A stretch of DNA of 44,313 bases from Firmicutes bacterium ADurb.Bin248 (GCA_002069725.1 MWBW01000023.1:1-44313), one strand, 5' to 3'. Counted from the first letter of the stretch, positions 22,733-32,330 are shown. Notes: a model not told the origin generated them from the letters alone. Made by a program: numbers and translations.

Positions 22733-22793
22733 AATCGCGCGAAAGCTCAGGCCTGCGGCGTCCGTGAAGCCGAGCGCCTCCGTCTCGCCTCCT
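22733..22793 (+). pseudogene. Fossil of the carrier protein linker
   Basis: Ungapped match to 19083-19143 of the peptidoglycan-binding carrier gene, about 75% identical by my count. Translated, IARKLRPAASVKPSASVSPP matches IAQKLRLTAPAKPGGSVSLP. There is no open frame around it. It suggests a second carrier or displaced toxin cassette once lay here. The rest of 22660-22877 shows nothing else clear. Confidence 0.55.
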
Positions 22794-22877
22794 GGCGCAA
22801 TAAGGCGTACCGGCCTATGCAGGGGCTTCCCGATGTGGTATGATAGGCCTTGACTTTACGGAAGTTTCGAGGCGGAT

Positions 22878-24500
<1,623 letters not shown>

Positions 24501-24523
24501 TGTAACCGAATCAACGCGATAGG

Positions 24524-24552
24524 AACAGCTCCTTTGCCGGGGAGCTGTTTTT
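24524..24552 (+). terminator. Terminator after the ABC-F gene
   Basis: AACAGCTCC-N8-GGAGCTGTT followed by TTTT. It lies between the capsid half and the tail half of the virion genes, with no clear promoter in the 70 nt that follow. Confidence 0.8.
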
Positions 24553-24622
24553 ATATGCCTTTTCCGCCTGCCCCGACATCGGGCGTTAAGGCAAAAACCA
24601 AATCCCGAACAAGGAGGAGAAC

Positions 24623-24904
24623 ATGGACTATCTCAACGAAAACGAACTCGAGAAAATTTCCGGGGACACGGGCCGCGCGCTCGCCGCGCAGAGGAAGGTG
24701 ACGCTCGTCATCTCCGGCGCGGGCGACGGCGCGCCGTGGGAGGGCGGGCTCAACGGGTATTTCTTCCGCATCCGGCGCGGGGTGCCCGTGGAGGTGCCGG
24801 AGGCCATCGCGGACCTGATCCGCGAGAACGAGCAAACAACGGAGCTTTCGCGCGAGGCGCTCGGCGAATACCGGCGCGGGCGCGGCAAAAAGCTTTCCGC
24901 GTGA
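24623..24904 (+). CDS. Small phage-type protein of unknown function
   Basis: A 93-residue protein. VTLVISGAGDGAPWEGGLNGYFFRIRRGVPVEVPEAIADLIRENE resembles a small domain that commonly sits beside capsid or connector genes in Firmicutes phages (a short beta unit with rG-ve-P-va motif). Its role is not known to me. AAGGAGGAG precedes ATG 24623. It is followed after 13 nt by the connector gene and is likely cotranscribed with it. Confidence 0.65.
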   Translation: MDYLNENELEKISGDTGRALAAQRKVTLVISGAGDGAPWEGGLNGYFFRIRRGVPVEVPEAIADLIRENEQTTELSREALGEYRRGRGKKLSA

Positions 24905-24917
24905 GGGAGGGATGCGT

Positions 24918-25463
24918 ATGACGCTCAACGACATCATCGTGGCCGCCCTCGCGCAGCTCGACCGCGGGCACGACGCGCAGACGCTCGACGTGTGGCGCGA
25001 TAAATTCGCGCGCTTCGCCAACGATGGCGCGGCCGACCTCGCGTATGCCCTGAAGCCCAGGCGCACGGAAACCGCGGAAATCCGCGGCGGGCTCATCGAT
25101 CTTTCCGGCCTCGGGCGCGAGTGCCTGAAGGCGCTGCGCGTTTCGCGCGGCGGGAAGGAGCTGCCCTTCCATCAGGGCGGCTCGACGGGCCTGCTCTCGC
25201 TGCCGGGCTGTCCCGACGGGGAGGCCGAGATCACCTACCAGTACGCCCCCAGGGAGCTTTCCGCCGCGACCGACGTGCCGGAATTGCCCGAAGCCTGCCA
25301 TGCGCTGATCGTGACCTACGTCGTGGCGCGCGAGCGCGCCTCGGGGGATGTGAGCGTGCAGCGCGGCGCGGGCATCTACTTCCAGCTCTACGAGGCGGGC
25401 AAGCGCCTGCTCCCCCCCCACCGGGGCTGCCCCGACGCGTACCGGATCGTGAACAGGTGGTGA
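24918..25463 (+). CDS. Head-tail connector / adaptor protein (podovirus type)
   Basis: A 181-residue protein of the type that follows the capsid gene and docks under the portal (P22 gp4 / T7 gp11 position). It begins MTLNDIIVAALAQLDRGHDAQTLDVWRDKFARFANDGAADLA, a helical adaptor start, followed by a small beta domain and a closing helix. I start it at ATG 24918, six bases after GGGAGGG, instead of the ATG at 24912 that touches that site. The stop is 4 nt before the next gene. The identification rests on order and fold-like features. Confidence 0.65.
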   Translation: MTLNDIIVAALAQLDRGHDAQTLDVWRDKFARFANDGAADLAYALKPRRTETAEIRGGLIDLSGLGRECLKALRVSRGGKELPFHQGGSTGLLSLPGCPDGEAEITYQYAPRELSAATDVPELPEACHALIVTYVVARERASGDVSVQRGAGIYFQLYEAGKRLLPPHRGCPDAYRIVNRW

Positions 25464-25467
25464 GGCT

Positions 25468-26892
25468 GTGGCGCTGAAGTTTTTTCGCATCGACGAGTTC
25501 GCGGGCATAGACCAGGCGCGCGAGGAAAGCGCCGTCCCCTTCTCGATGAGCCCGGACGCGTGCAACATGGATACCCAGAACGGCGCGCTCGCCGTGGCGA
25601 AGGGTTACATGCGGCACATACCCGAACCCATCCCCGGCGCGGGGGAGATCCATGCGCTCGCGGTGTTCGCGAGGAGGGAAGGCGACATGTTCGTCGCCGC
25701 CGCGGGCGATTCGCTCTACGCGTGGGACGGCGCCGCCTGGCAAACCGTCTATACCTATCCCGGCGGGCTCGCGCGCCATCGTTTCGACTTCGAGCAGGCG
25801 CAGATCGACGCGGTCAACTACCTGCTCGTGGGCTGCGGCGAACAACAGCTCGTCAAGTTCGACGGCACGGCGGCTTCGCTTTTCGGCAGCGCCGCGGGCG
25901 TGAGCGACATCCCCGCGCTGCATCTTGCCATGTACCGGGGCCGCCTGTTCTCGGCGGGCGACCCGAACCACCCGAACCGGCTCTATTGGAGCCAGCTTCC
26001 CGGAGACGGAAGGAGCATCGAAAACTGGGGCCCCGTAGAGGCCTCCCCCAATGTGGAGGGCGGGCACGCCGAGGCGGGCAGCGTTTCGAGCGACCCCATC
26101 GTGGGCCTTGCCGCGCTCTCGAACCAGCTCGTGATCTTCAAGGAGCACAGCGTCTACCGTCTCTTGGGCGACAGGCCCGGCAACTTCACCATCGAGGAGG
26201 TCGATTCCCGCGCCGAGCGCACGGCCAACACGGCCGTGGTCAAGTGCGGGGACGCGCTCTACTTCATGACGGCGGGCGGCCTCGCGTGCTTCAACGGCGT
26301 CACTGCGGAGCCGCTGCGCGACGCAAGGCGGATACGCGGCCTGCTCAAAACGGGGGACGTTTCCGCCTCGCGGGGGGCGCTGTGCCGCGACAAGCTCTAT
26401 TTTTCCATGACGGACGCCGAGGGCGACGCGCTGATCGAATACGACCTCGTGCGCGCGACCTACATGCTGCGGCGCGGTTTTTCCGTGCGCGGCCTGTGCG
26501 CGCGCGCGGGCGCGCTCTACCTCGCGGACGGCAACCGCCGCGTGTGCCGCTTCAACGAGGGGGACACCTACGACGGCGCGCCGATTGCCGCGTGGTGGCG
26601 CACGCCCGAAACCGACCTGCGCGAGAAGAGCGCCGTCAAGGGAATGCGCGCGCTGTACCTGCGAGGCAGCTCGGACGCGCGGCAATCCGCGACGCTCGTG
26701 GATGTGACGGCGGGCGCAGTCACGCAAACGCACCGGCTTCTTTTGCCGGAGCGAAGCTGCGACGTACTGGAGGTGCCGCTCAAAAACGAGGGGCGCACCT
26801 TCTCGCTGACCTTCCGCAACGAGGCGGGCGGGCATTTCGAGCTCACCTCGGGCGCTGAAATCGAATTCGAACTCAAAAGGAGGACAATCTGA
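25468..26892 (+). CDS. Tail nozzle / DNA-stabilisation protein, beta-propeller-like
   Basis: A 474-residue protein rich in repeated beta strands. It opens FFRIDEFAGIDQAREESAVPFSMSPDACNMDTQNGALAVAKGY, the kind of start seen in P22 gp10/T7 gp12-like nozzle proteins of Gram-positive podoviruses. Repeating elements such as MFVAAAGDSLYAWDG, NYLLVGCGEQQLVKFDG, ALYFMTAGGLACFNGV and ALYLADGNRRVCRFNEG suggest propeller blades. It starts at GTG 25468 after AGGTGGTGAGG. The last base of its TGA is the first base of the next gene. It would form the short tail tube tip that keeps DNA inside the head. Confidence 0.7.
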   Translation: MALKFFRIDEFAGIDQAREESAVPFSMSPDACNMDTQNGALAVAKGYMRHIPEPIPGAGEIHALAVFARREGDMFVAAAGDSLYAWDGAAWQTVYTYPGGLARHRFDFEQAQIDAVNYLLVGCGEQQLVKFDGTAASLFGSAAGVSDIPALHLAMYRGRLFSAGDPNHPNRLYWSQLPGDGRSIENWGPVEASPNVEGGHAEAGSVSSDPIVGLAALSNQLVIFKEHSVYRLLGDRPGNFTIEEVDSRAERTANTAVVKCGDALYFMTAGGLACFNGVTAEPLRDARRIRGLLKTGDVSASRGALCRDKLYFSMTDAEGDALIEYDLVRATYMLRRGFSVRGLCARAGALYLADGNRRVCRFNEGDTYDGAPIAAWWRTPETDLREKSAVKGMRALYLRGSSDARQSATLVDVTAGAVTQTHRLLLPERSCDVLEVPLKNEGRTFSLTFRNEAGGHFELTSGAEIEFELKRRTI

Positions 26893-27083
26893 TGACGCTC
26901 GATATGCGCGCGCTCTACTACATCGCGCTCGCACAGCTTCTCGCGGGCGAACACCCCGAGCAATACGAAAAGACGCGGGCAATCGAAAACTGCCTCAACC
27001 AGAACTTCACCATCATCTCAAACAAGCTCGCGGAGCTCGAGGCGCGCCTCTCGTACGTTGAGAACGCGCCCGACTCGCCCTGA
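26892..27083 (+). CDS. Small coiled-coil protein in the tail operon
   Basis: A 63-residue, mainly helical protein. Its second half (NFTIISNKLAELEARLSYVE) has heptad spacing suited to a trimeric coiled coil. It overlaps the nozzle gene stop by one base (TGATG) and is followed by AAAGGAG and the next virion gene. No family is recognised; an assembly or fibre-attachment role is possible. Confidence 0.6.
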   Translation: MTLDMRALYYIALAQLLAGEHPEQYEKTRAIENCLNQNFTIISNKLAELEARLSYVENAPDSP

Positions 27084-27098
27084 ACGAAAGGAGAAACC

Positions 27099-28022
27099 AT
27101 GGCCAACTATTATTTGCAGGGCTATTCCACGCCCCCGGGCGTGGAGAGCCGGCAGGCGGTCAAGGAATACCAGCGCATGCTGGGCGTGACGGCGGACGGC
27201 GTCTGGGGCCCCGTCACGCAGGCCGCGTATGAAAGATACGGCGGCGCTTCGGCCCCTTCCCTCTTTGAAAACGACGCTTTCATGGATTACTACAAATACA
27301 TACTCGGCGCCATCAGCACGCCGGGCGTAAGCGTAAGCGTGCCCGGGCGCGACGCGCTCCGGCGGGACTACGAGGCCTCGATGCGCCCCGGCGTGGATCT
27401 CGCCATCGAAACCCGCCGCGCGCGCGGCGAACGGACCAAGGCGGAAATCGACGCGGACGCGGCCTCGCGCGGCATGGAGGCCTCAACCTACGTCACCTCC
27501 GTCAAGGAGCGCGAGGGGGACGACGTCGAGCGCGACGTCGCCATGATGGAATCGCAGTATTCCGCGGCGCTCGCCGAGCGCATCTCCGCCGCGATGGAGT
27601 ATTACGCCTCGCTTGAAATGCAGGCCGCAAGCGCGAACGCGCAGATGCGGACTTCCGCAAGCGGCACCGCGCTCAGCCTCGCTTCGCAGTGGTACCAGAA
27701 CTACCTTAACGGACTCGGCTCGGGCGCGGCGCGTTCCGGAAGCTATGGCGGCGGCTCGGGCGGAGGTTCGGGCGGCGGAGGTTCGGGCGGCGGCCTGAGC
27801 GAGGACGACTATTTCGACTACGTGCTCGGCCTCACGCCGGATCAGCGCGCGGGGCTGTTCTACTCCGCGAGCGGCTACTGGAAGGCGCGGCGCGACGAGA
27901 TCGTCGCCGCCATCGGCGCGGAGCGCTTCAACACGCTGCGCAATTCCCTTTCGTCCATGCCGGGCGCGCTGGGCGCCACGGGCGGCGCGGGAGGCGGCAC
28001 ATGGCTGACGAGCGCACTGTAA
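27099..28022 (+). CDS. Virion protein with N-terminal peptidoglycan-binding module
   Basis: A 307-residue protein. Residues 5-47 repeat the module seen in the 18706 protein: GYSTPPG..., VKEYQRMLG, DGVWGPVTQAAYERY. The middle is helical and charged (residues ~85-200: DYEASMRPGVDLAIETRRAR to EYYASLEMQAASANAQMR). A Gly/Ser-rich hinge (residues ~217-234) leads to a small C-terminal domain. It may be an ejected or tail protein that touches the cell wall during delivery. AAAGGAG precedes ATG 27099. Its 3' end overlaps the next gene by 22 nt. The helical middle could be a short ruler or an internal virion protein. Confidence 0.7.
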   Translation: MANYYLQGYSTPPGVESRQAVKEYQRMLGVTADGVWGPVTQAAYERYGGASAPSLFENDAFMDYYKYILGAISTPGVSVSVPGRDALRRDYEASMRPGVDLAIETRRARGERTKAEIDADAASRGMEASTYVTSVKEREGDDVERDVAMMESQYSAALAERISAAMEYYASLEMQAASANAQMRTSASGTALSLASQWYQNYLNGLGSGAARSGSYGGGSGGGSGGGGSGGGLSEDDYFDYVLGLTPDQRAGLFYSASGYWKARRDEIVAAIGAERFNTLRNSLSSMPGALGATGGAGGGTWLTSAL

Positions 28023-28897
28023 AAAAGCGGTTCCGCCTCTCGCTCGACATCAGCCGCCCCGTTTCCAACCGGGAATTCACGCTCGTCGAGGGGGATACGG
28101 GCAACGAGCTGATCATCTCCCTCGTCGATGACGGCGAACCCGTGGATCTTACGGGCTGTCGCGTGCTCGCGCTCTTCTCCAAGTCGGATGGAACGACCGT
28201 TTCGCAGGACAGCGGCACGGAAAGCAACGGCGTGCGCCTCGGCGGGGAAGCGCGCAACGAGGTGAGCATCGAGCTTTTCGCCTCCTCGTTCACGCCGGGC
28301 ATGGTGGAGTGCGAACTGCAGGTCTATTCCGGGGCGGCGCTCTCGACGCTCGTCACGAGCGCGAAGTTCAACTTCCGCTGCAGGCGCGGCATACTCAACG
28401 AGGATACCATCGCCGCCGTGCCGGAATATCCGCTGCTCAGTTCGCTGCTCTCGCAGGTGACGGGCATCGTTTCCGAGCTCGCCGCCGCCAACGAAGCGGT
28501 GCGGGCGGTGCTCGGCGCGACCAACCTGCTGGAGCTGTTCGAGATCGCCTCCGTTTCCGGCATCTTCAAGGGAAACGGCGCGGGCGGCGTTTCGGCCGCC
28601 GTGGCCAACGGCGACTACTACGAGCCGCCCATACGCGCGGCGAACCTGTCGATCCCGTCCTCGGCCTGGCAGGCGGACGCGACCTACGCGGGCTTTCCGC
28701 TGCGCGCGGCGGTTCCCGTCGGCGGCGCGCTCGCCTCGATGATGCCGGACGTCGCCTTCGCGCCCGCGGACGCGGCTTCCGGCAACCTCGCCCCCGTCGC
28801 CGCAGCCTACGACGGCGGGGTTTACGTTTACGCCGCGTCGGCGCCGCCGGCCGCGGTCGACCTCGCCTCGCTGACGCTCTGGAAGGCGGTGGTCTGA
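28001..28897 (+). CDS. BppU-like N-terminal domain baseplate/receptor-binding protein
   Basis: A 298-residue protein. Residues ~15-125 resemble the BppU N-terminal domain of Gram-positive phages: FTLVEGDTGNELIISLVDDGEPVDLTGCRVLALF, then SVELF...PG..ECELQVYSG and KFNFRCRRGILNED. Helical spacer and a C-terminal beta region follow (SSAWQADATYAGFPLRAAVPV). In lactococcal phages BppU links receptor-binding proteins to the baseplate; here it would hang from a short tail. It overlaps genes on both sides (22 nt and 1 nt), so it is tightly co-translated. Confidence 0.72.
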   Translation: MADERTVKKRFRLSLDISRPVSNREFTLVEGDTGNELIISLVDDGEPVDLTGCRVLALFSKSDGTTVSQDSGTESNGVRLGGEARNEVSIELFASSFTPGMVECELQVYSGAALSTLVTSAKFNFRCRRGILNEDTIAAVPEYPLLSSLLSQVTGIVSELAAANEAVRAVLGATNLLELFEIASVSGIFKGNGAGGVSAAVANGDYYEPPIRAANLSIPSSAWQADATYAGFPLRAAVPVGGALASMMPDVAFAPADAASGNLAPVAAAYDGGVYVYAASAPPAAVDLASLTLWKAVV

Positions 28898-29742
28898 TGG
28901 GCGTGGGCAGAACGAACGCGGGCGGCGCTTCCCCCGTCAAAGGCGGCGCCGTCTCAGTCGCGCACAGCGCGGGCTCCCAGGCCATGACCGACCGCGGCGT
29001 CGTGACGCTCGGCGAGGGCAGGCAATACCGCCTGCTCGAGATCAGGCAAAGCGGCACGCTCACGTTCGACGCTTCGCAGCTCACGCGGGGGATTCTCGCC
29101 GATGTGTGCATCTGCAACGGCGGCCAGGGCGGGGGAAGGCAATCCTCAAACCACGGAGGGCAGGGCGGAACGCTGATAAACGTTTACGGCGTCCGCCTGC
29201 AAAACCTGAGCGTGGTGATCGGAGCCGGGGGAACCGGCAAAACCGGCGTCTCCGGAGAAGGCGCCCTCGGCGGAATTTCCTCCATAAAAAGGAGCGGTGA
29301 CGCAAACGCGATCTCCGCGCCCCTGGGGCTCGGCAGCGGAGGCGGAAACGGCGCGAACGAGAGCATGAGCTACGCGATAAGCACAAGGTTCTACGGGGAC
29401 GGTTACGGCAAGCGCCCGTTTGGCGACCCAGCCTATTTTGGCATACACAGCGGCGGCGGCGGGGGCGGCGGTTATTATGGAATCGCGACAAACCAGCACC
29501 GCAAGGGAGGCCAGGGCGGAACAAACGGCGGCGACGGAAGCTACGTGTCGACGGGGGGATTCTATGGCGGCCCTGCGGGCGACGCCAGCGCGGGAGCGGG
29601 CGGCGGAGGAGCATCCGCGGGAGCCAACGCCGCGTATTACGGAGGCGGCGGCGGGGGCGGAGGCGTGGACGGCGAGGATTCGCTCTACGGCAACGGCGGC
29701 AACGGCTACCAGGGCGTAGTCTGGGTCCGCATACCGGCATAA
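28897..29742 (+). CDS. Glycine-rich adhesin / tail-tip protein
   Basis: A 281-residue protein. After a ~90-residue beta start (GRQYRLLEIRQSGTLTFDAS), from ICNGGQGGGRQ on it is built of Gly-rich stretches (GGGGGGGYYG, GGQGGTNGGDGSYVSTGG, GGGGASAGANAAYYGGGG) alternating with variable loops. It closes with GNGYQGVVWVRIPA. This design resembles glycine-rich receptor-binding tips such as those of T-even-like gp38, where the loops set host specificity. That functional link is inference. ATG 28897 shares a base with the preceding stop (TGATG). The Gly-rich repeats make this a natural site for slippage and recombination. Confidence 0.72.
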   Translation: MGVGRTNAGGASPVKGGAVSVAHSAGSQAMTDRGVVTLGEGRQYRLLEIRQSGTLTFDASQLTRGILADVCICNGGQGGGRQSSNHGGQGGTLINVYGVRLQNLSVVIGAGGTGKTGVSGEGALGGISSIKRSGDANAISAPLGLGSGGGNGANESMSYAISTRFYGDGYGKRPFGDPAYFGIHSGGGGGGGYYGIATNQHRKGGQGGTNGGDGSYVSTGGFYGGPAGDASAGAGGGGASAGANAAYYGGGGGGGGVDGEDSLYGNGGNGYQGVVWVRIPA

Positions 29743-29751
29743 GGAGGGCAT

Positions 29752-29988
29752 ATGAGAACAGCGCTTATCAAGGACGGCCTGGTCGTCAACATCATCGTCG
29801 CGGACGAGAGCGTTTACGCGGAGCTCGGGCAAGCCCTCGGCGCGGCCCTCGTCAACGCGGACGGGATCGAATGCGGCATCGGCTGGGTCGCCGGGGATGG
29901 CGGGCGGTTTTTTCCGCCGCCCGCCGAAGCGTCCGGGCAGGAAGACCGCGAACCGGCCGCGGGCATATCAGCAGAGGAGGAGGCGTGA
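29752..29988 (+). CDS. Small tail-associated protein
   Basis: A 78-residue protein. It begins TALIKDGLVVNIIVADESVY and has GIGWVAGDGGRFFPPPAE, a pattern common to small proteins encoded next to tail-fibre genes in many phages and often called tail assembly or hypothetical proteins. The C-terminus is acidic. AAGGAGG precedes ATG 29752. Exact role unknown. Confidence 0.65.
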   Translation: MRTALIKDGLVVNIIVADESVYAELGQALGAALVNADGIECGIGWVAGDGGRFFPPPAEASGQEDREPAAGISAEEEA

Positions 29989-29989
29989 A

Positions 29990-30076
29990 ATGAAAATCAG
30001 GTCCGTTACGAGCGCGCGCGGGAGGCCGCGCAAATCCCCGCGCGGCAGGGAAAGCCGGAAGGAGGATGCATCATGA
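29990..30076 (+). CDS. 28-residue basic peptide gene
   Basis: A tiny frame reading MKIRSVTSARGRPRKSPRGR plus eight residues ending in KEDAS. GAGGAGGAGG lies at a usable distance upstream. Its TGA overlaps the endolysin ATG (ATGA), the hallmark of translational coupling. Ten of 28 residues are Arg or Lys. The last codons also form the AAGGAGG site of the endolysin gene. It may be a leader that couples lysis-gene translation, or a real DNA- or membrane-binding peptide. It could also be chance. Confidence 0.42.
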   Translation: MKIRSVTSARGRPRKSPRGRESRKEDAS

Positions 30077-30846
30077 GCAGGATTTCGGATTTCCTCGCGT
30101 GGCTCAGGGCCCGCGAGGGCGCGGCCTACGTTTGGGGCGCGCAGGGACAGGAGGCGCTTGCCTGCGGCGCGCTCGCGCTCGACGCGAAGACCGTTTCCCC
30201 CTCGTGGGAGAAATGGGTGGACGCGCGGGAAACCAGCGGCGCGAACGCGGCGCGCGCGAAGGCCTTCATCCACGGGAAGCTCGATTCGGGGGACGCAAGC
30301 GTCCCCCTTTTCGATTGCAGCGGCCTCGTGATGCGCTATCTGCAATCCGTCGCCGGATACTTCGCTTCGGATATGAGCGCGGCGGGGCTGTACGAAGCGT
30401 GCGAAACGCTTGCGCGGGAGGCGATCTTCCCCGGCTGCCTGCTCTTTCGCCACGACGGGAAAAAGGCGCGCCACGTGGGCGTCTATCTCGGGGACGGGCA
30501 GGCGATCGAGGCATACGGGCGGGACGCGGGCGTCGTGATACGCGGCATCGACGCCTCGGGCAAGGGCTACTGGAACCGCTTCGGCGCGCTTCCCTGCCTT
30601 TGTGAAACCGGACGGTGCGAACAGGCTCGCTTCGCGGTCTGCTCCGGCGGCAGCGTCAACGTGCGCGAAGGCCCCGGCACGGAGCGCCTGATCGTCTGCG
30701 TCGCGCACAAGGGCGCGCTTATGATCGCGGCCCCGTGCGAAGTCCCGAACTGGCAGCAGGTCGCGCTCGATTCGGGCGAGGGGCTTGTCACAGGTTACAT
30801 GTACGCGAAATATATTGATACTATAGAGGGAGGCCTAAAAACATGA
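30073..30846 (+). CDS. NlpC/P60 (CHAP-like) endolysin with SH3 domain
   Basis: A 257-residue cell-wall hydrolase. The N-terminal domain has the papain-like core: Cys82 in FDCSGLVMRYLQ and His134 in ARHVGVYLGDGQAIEAYG. Residues ~185-250 form an SH3-type wall-binding domain (SVNVREGPGTE, WQQVALDSGEGLVTGYMYAKYI). There is no signal peptide, so release depends on the holin encoded next, whose ATG overlaps the endolysin stop (30843-30846). NlpC/P60 enzymes cut peptide bonds in peptidoglycan. This intact lysis gene argues that particles can still be released by cell lysis. Confidence 0.87.
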   Translation: MSRISDFLAWLRAREGAAYVWGAQGQEALACGALALDAKTVSPSWEKWVDARETSGANAARAKAFIHGKLDSGDASVPLFDCSGLVMRYLQSVAGYFASDMSAAGLYEACETLAREAIFPGCLLFRHDGKKARHVGVYLGDGQAIEAYGRDAGVVIRGIDASGKGYWNRFGALPCLCETGRCEQARFAVCSGGSVNVREGPGTERLIVCVAHKGALMIAAPCEVPNWQQVALDSGEGLVTGYMYAKYIDTIEGGLKT

Positions 30847-31277
30847 CAGCAAAAACACTCGATTGGTTCAAAGCCGTGCTCGCGGCGCTCGGAGGCATCG
30901 CATCCTACCTGTGGGGCCCCTGGGACGCCCTGTGCATGACGCTCGTGGCCATCGTCGCGATCGACTACGTCACCGGCGTCACAAAAGCCGCCATCCTCAA
31001 GCAACTCGACAGCGCTGCGGGATTCCGGGGGCTGTTGAAGAAGCTCTTCATCTTCGCGCTCGTGGCGCTCGCCACGCTGCTGGACCGGATCATACCCGAG
31101 GCGAACGGCGCCATCCGCGCCGCCGTCATGGTGTTCTACATCGCCAACGAAGGGCTGAGCATACTGGAAAACGCCGGAGAGATGGGGCTGCCGCTGCCCA
31201 GCGCGCTCAAGGATGCGCTTCATAAGCTCGGCGGCTCCGACAAAAGCGGCGGCAACGCGGACGAGAACAAATCCTGA
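30843..31277 (+). CDS. Toxin-secretion/phage-lysis holin (holin_4_1 family)
   Basis: A 144-residue membrane protein with about three to four helices. The family signature is clear: AIVAIDYVTGVTKA, GFRGLLKKLFIFALVALATLLD, and VMVFYIANEGLSILENAGEMGLPLP. Holins of this group make membrane lesions that let the endolysin reach the wall; relatives export clostridial toxins such as TcdA/B through TcdE. It ends the late operon, with a strong terminator 22 nt further on. The C-terminal tail is charged and Gly/Ser-rich. Confidence 0.9.
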   Translation: MTAKTLDWFKAVLAALGGIASYLWGPWDALCMTLVAIVAIDYVTGVTKAAILKQLDSAAGFRGLLKKLFIFALVALATLLDRIIPEANGAIRAAVMVFYIANEGLSILENAGEMGLPLPSALKDALHKLGGSDKSGGNADENKS

Positions 31278-31298
31278 CGAAACGCGCGCCGCGCAAAA

Positions 31299-31336
31299 TC
31301 CCGCGCCGGACATATTGTTCGGCGCGGGAATCTTTA
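31299..31336 (+). terminator. Terminator of the virion late operon
   Basis: TCCCGCGCCG-N11-CGGCGCGGGA followed by ATCTTTATT. The loop and 3' arm also hold the -35 box and spacer of the dnaC-like promoter. Confidence 0.8.
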
Positions 31337-31343
31337 TTATAAT
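31315..31343 (+). promoter_or_regulatory. Promoter of the dnaC-like gene, overlapping the terminator
   Basis: TTGTTC, 17 nt, TATAAT. Polymerase leaving the late operon would pass through this promoter, so the two units could interfere. Confidence 0.6.
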
Positions 31344-31403
31344 AACAGATGTCACGATATGCGACGTTCGCAACCGGGATCGCATCAAAAGACGGGAGGA
31401 AAC

Positions 31404-32330
31404 ATGCTGCCTGCGGAGCTGACCGCCTATTATACGAGGGCGCGCGCGCGCGCGCTGCGCACATACGAGGCGCGGCGAAACGAGGCGTACGCGGCCATAC
31501 CGCGGCTGCCCGCGATCGAGGCGGAGATGAAGCAGACCGCGTTCGACTTGGGCATAGGCCTTCGCAAAGCTTCGGACAAGGCGGCTTACCGTCAATCGGT
31601 CGGCGAGGCGCTCGGACGGCTTTCGATGGAGCGCGCGCGCCTTCTTGCCGACAACGGCCTGCCCATCGACCATCTCGAGATCCCCTACGAATGCCGCCGC
31701 TGCGGGGATACGGGCAGCCTCCCGGACGGGACGCTGTGCCCCTGCGCGCGCGCGCGGCTGCTTCAGCTCAAATACGCCTCCTCCGGCCTCGCGCAGGACG
31801 CGCGCTTCGAACTGTTCCGGACTTCCGTCTATAAAAACGCAGAGCAGAAAAAGCGCAGCCTTCGCGCGAAGGAGCTGTGCGAGCTCTACGCGGGAGAGCT
31901 CGCTCTCAACGGCGCGCCCGGCCTTGTGCTCATGGGCGAAACGGGTGTGGGCAAGACGTATCTGCTCGATTGCATCGGCCGCCGCGCCATAGAACGCGGG
32001 CGCACCGTGCAGAAATATACGGCCTACAACATCGTGGATCTCATGCTCCGCAGCGTGCGCGAGCGCACGGCCGCGGCCGACCTCGCGGCGCCGGAGCTCT
32101 TGATCATCGACGACCTCGGCACCGAGCCGATGATCCCCTCGATCACGTTCGAGGCGCTGTTCGCCGTCATCAACGAGCGCGGCAACGCGGGCCGCGCGAC
32201 GGCCGTCGCCACGAACCTGAGCCGCGCCGAGATACTCGAAGGCTACGGCGAGCGCATCTTCTCGAGGCTGTTCTCGCAAAAGGCATACAGCGTGATCGAA
32301 CTGCGGGGGGACGATTTGCGCATCGGGTGA
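31404..32330 (+). CDS. DnaC/DnaI-like helicase loader ATPase
   Basis: A 308-residue AAA+ ATPase. The N-terminal region has a cysteine cluster (YECRRCGDTG...GTLCPCAR) like clostridial DnaC/DnaI proteins. Walker A is GETGVGKT, Walker B LLIIDDLG, followed by a sensor region TNLSRAEILEGYGERIFSRL. It loads the replicative helicase, in host replication or for a phage. I start at ATG 31404, after GGGAGG; ATG 31359 would add 15 residues without a good site. It has its own promoter and terminator, so I read it as a host gene, though its place behind the lysis genes leaves a phage origin open. Confidence 0.85.
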   Translation: MLPAELTAYYTRARARALRTYEARRNEAYAAIPRLPAIEAEMKQTAFDLGIGLRKASDKAAYRQSVGEALGRLSMERARLLADNGLPIDHLEIPYECRRCGDTGSLPDGTLCPCARARLLQLKYASSGLAQDARFELFRTSVYKNAEQKKRSLRAKELCELYAGELALNGAPGLVLMGETGVGKTYLLDCIGRRAIERGRTVQKYTAYNIVDLMLRSVRERTAAADLAAPELLIIDDLGTEPMIPSITFEALFAVINERGNAGRATAVATNLSRAEILEGYGERIFSRLFSQKAYSVIELRGDDLRIG

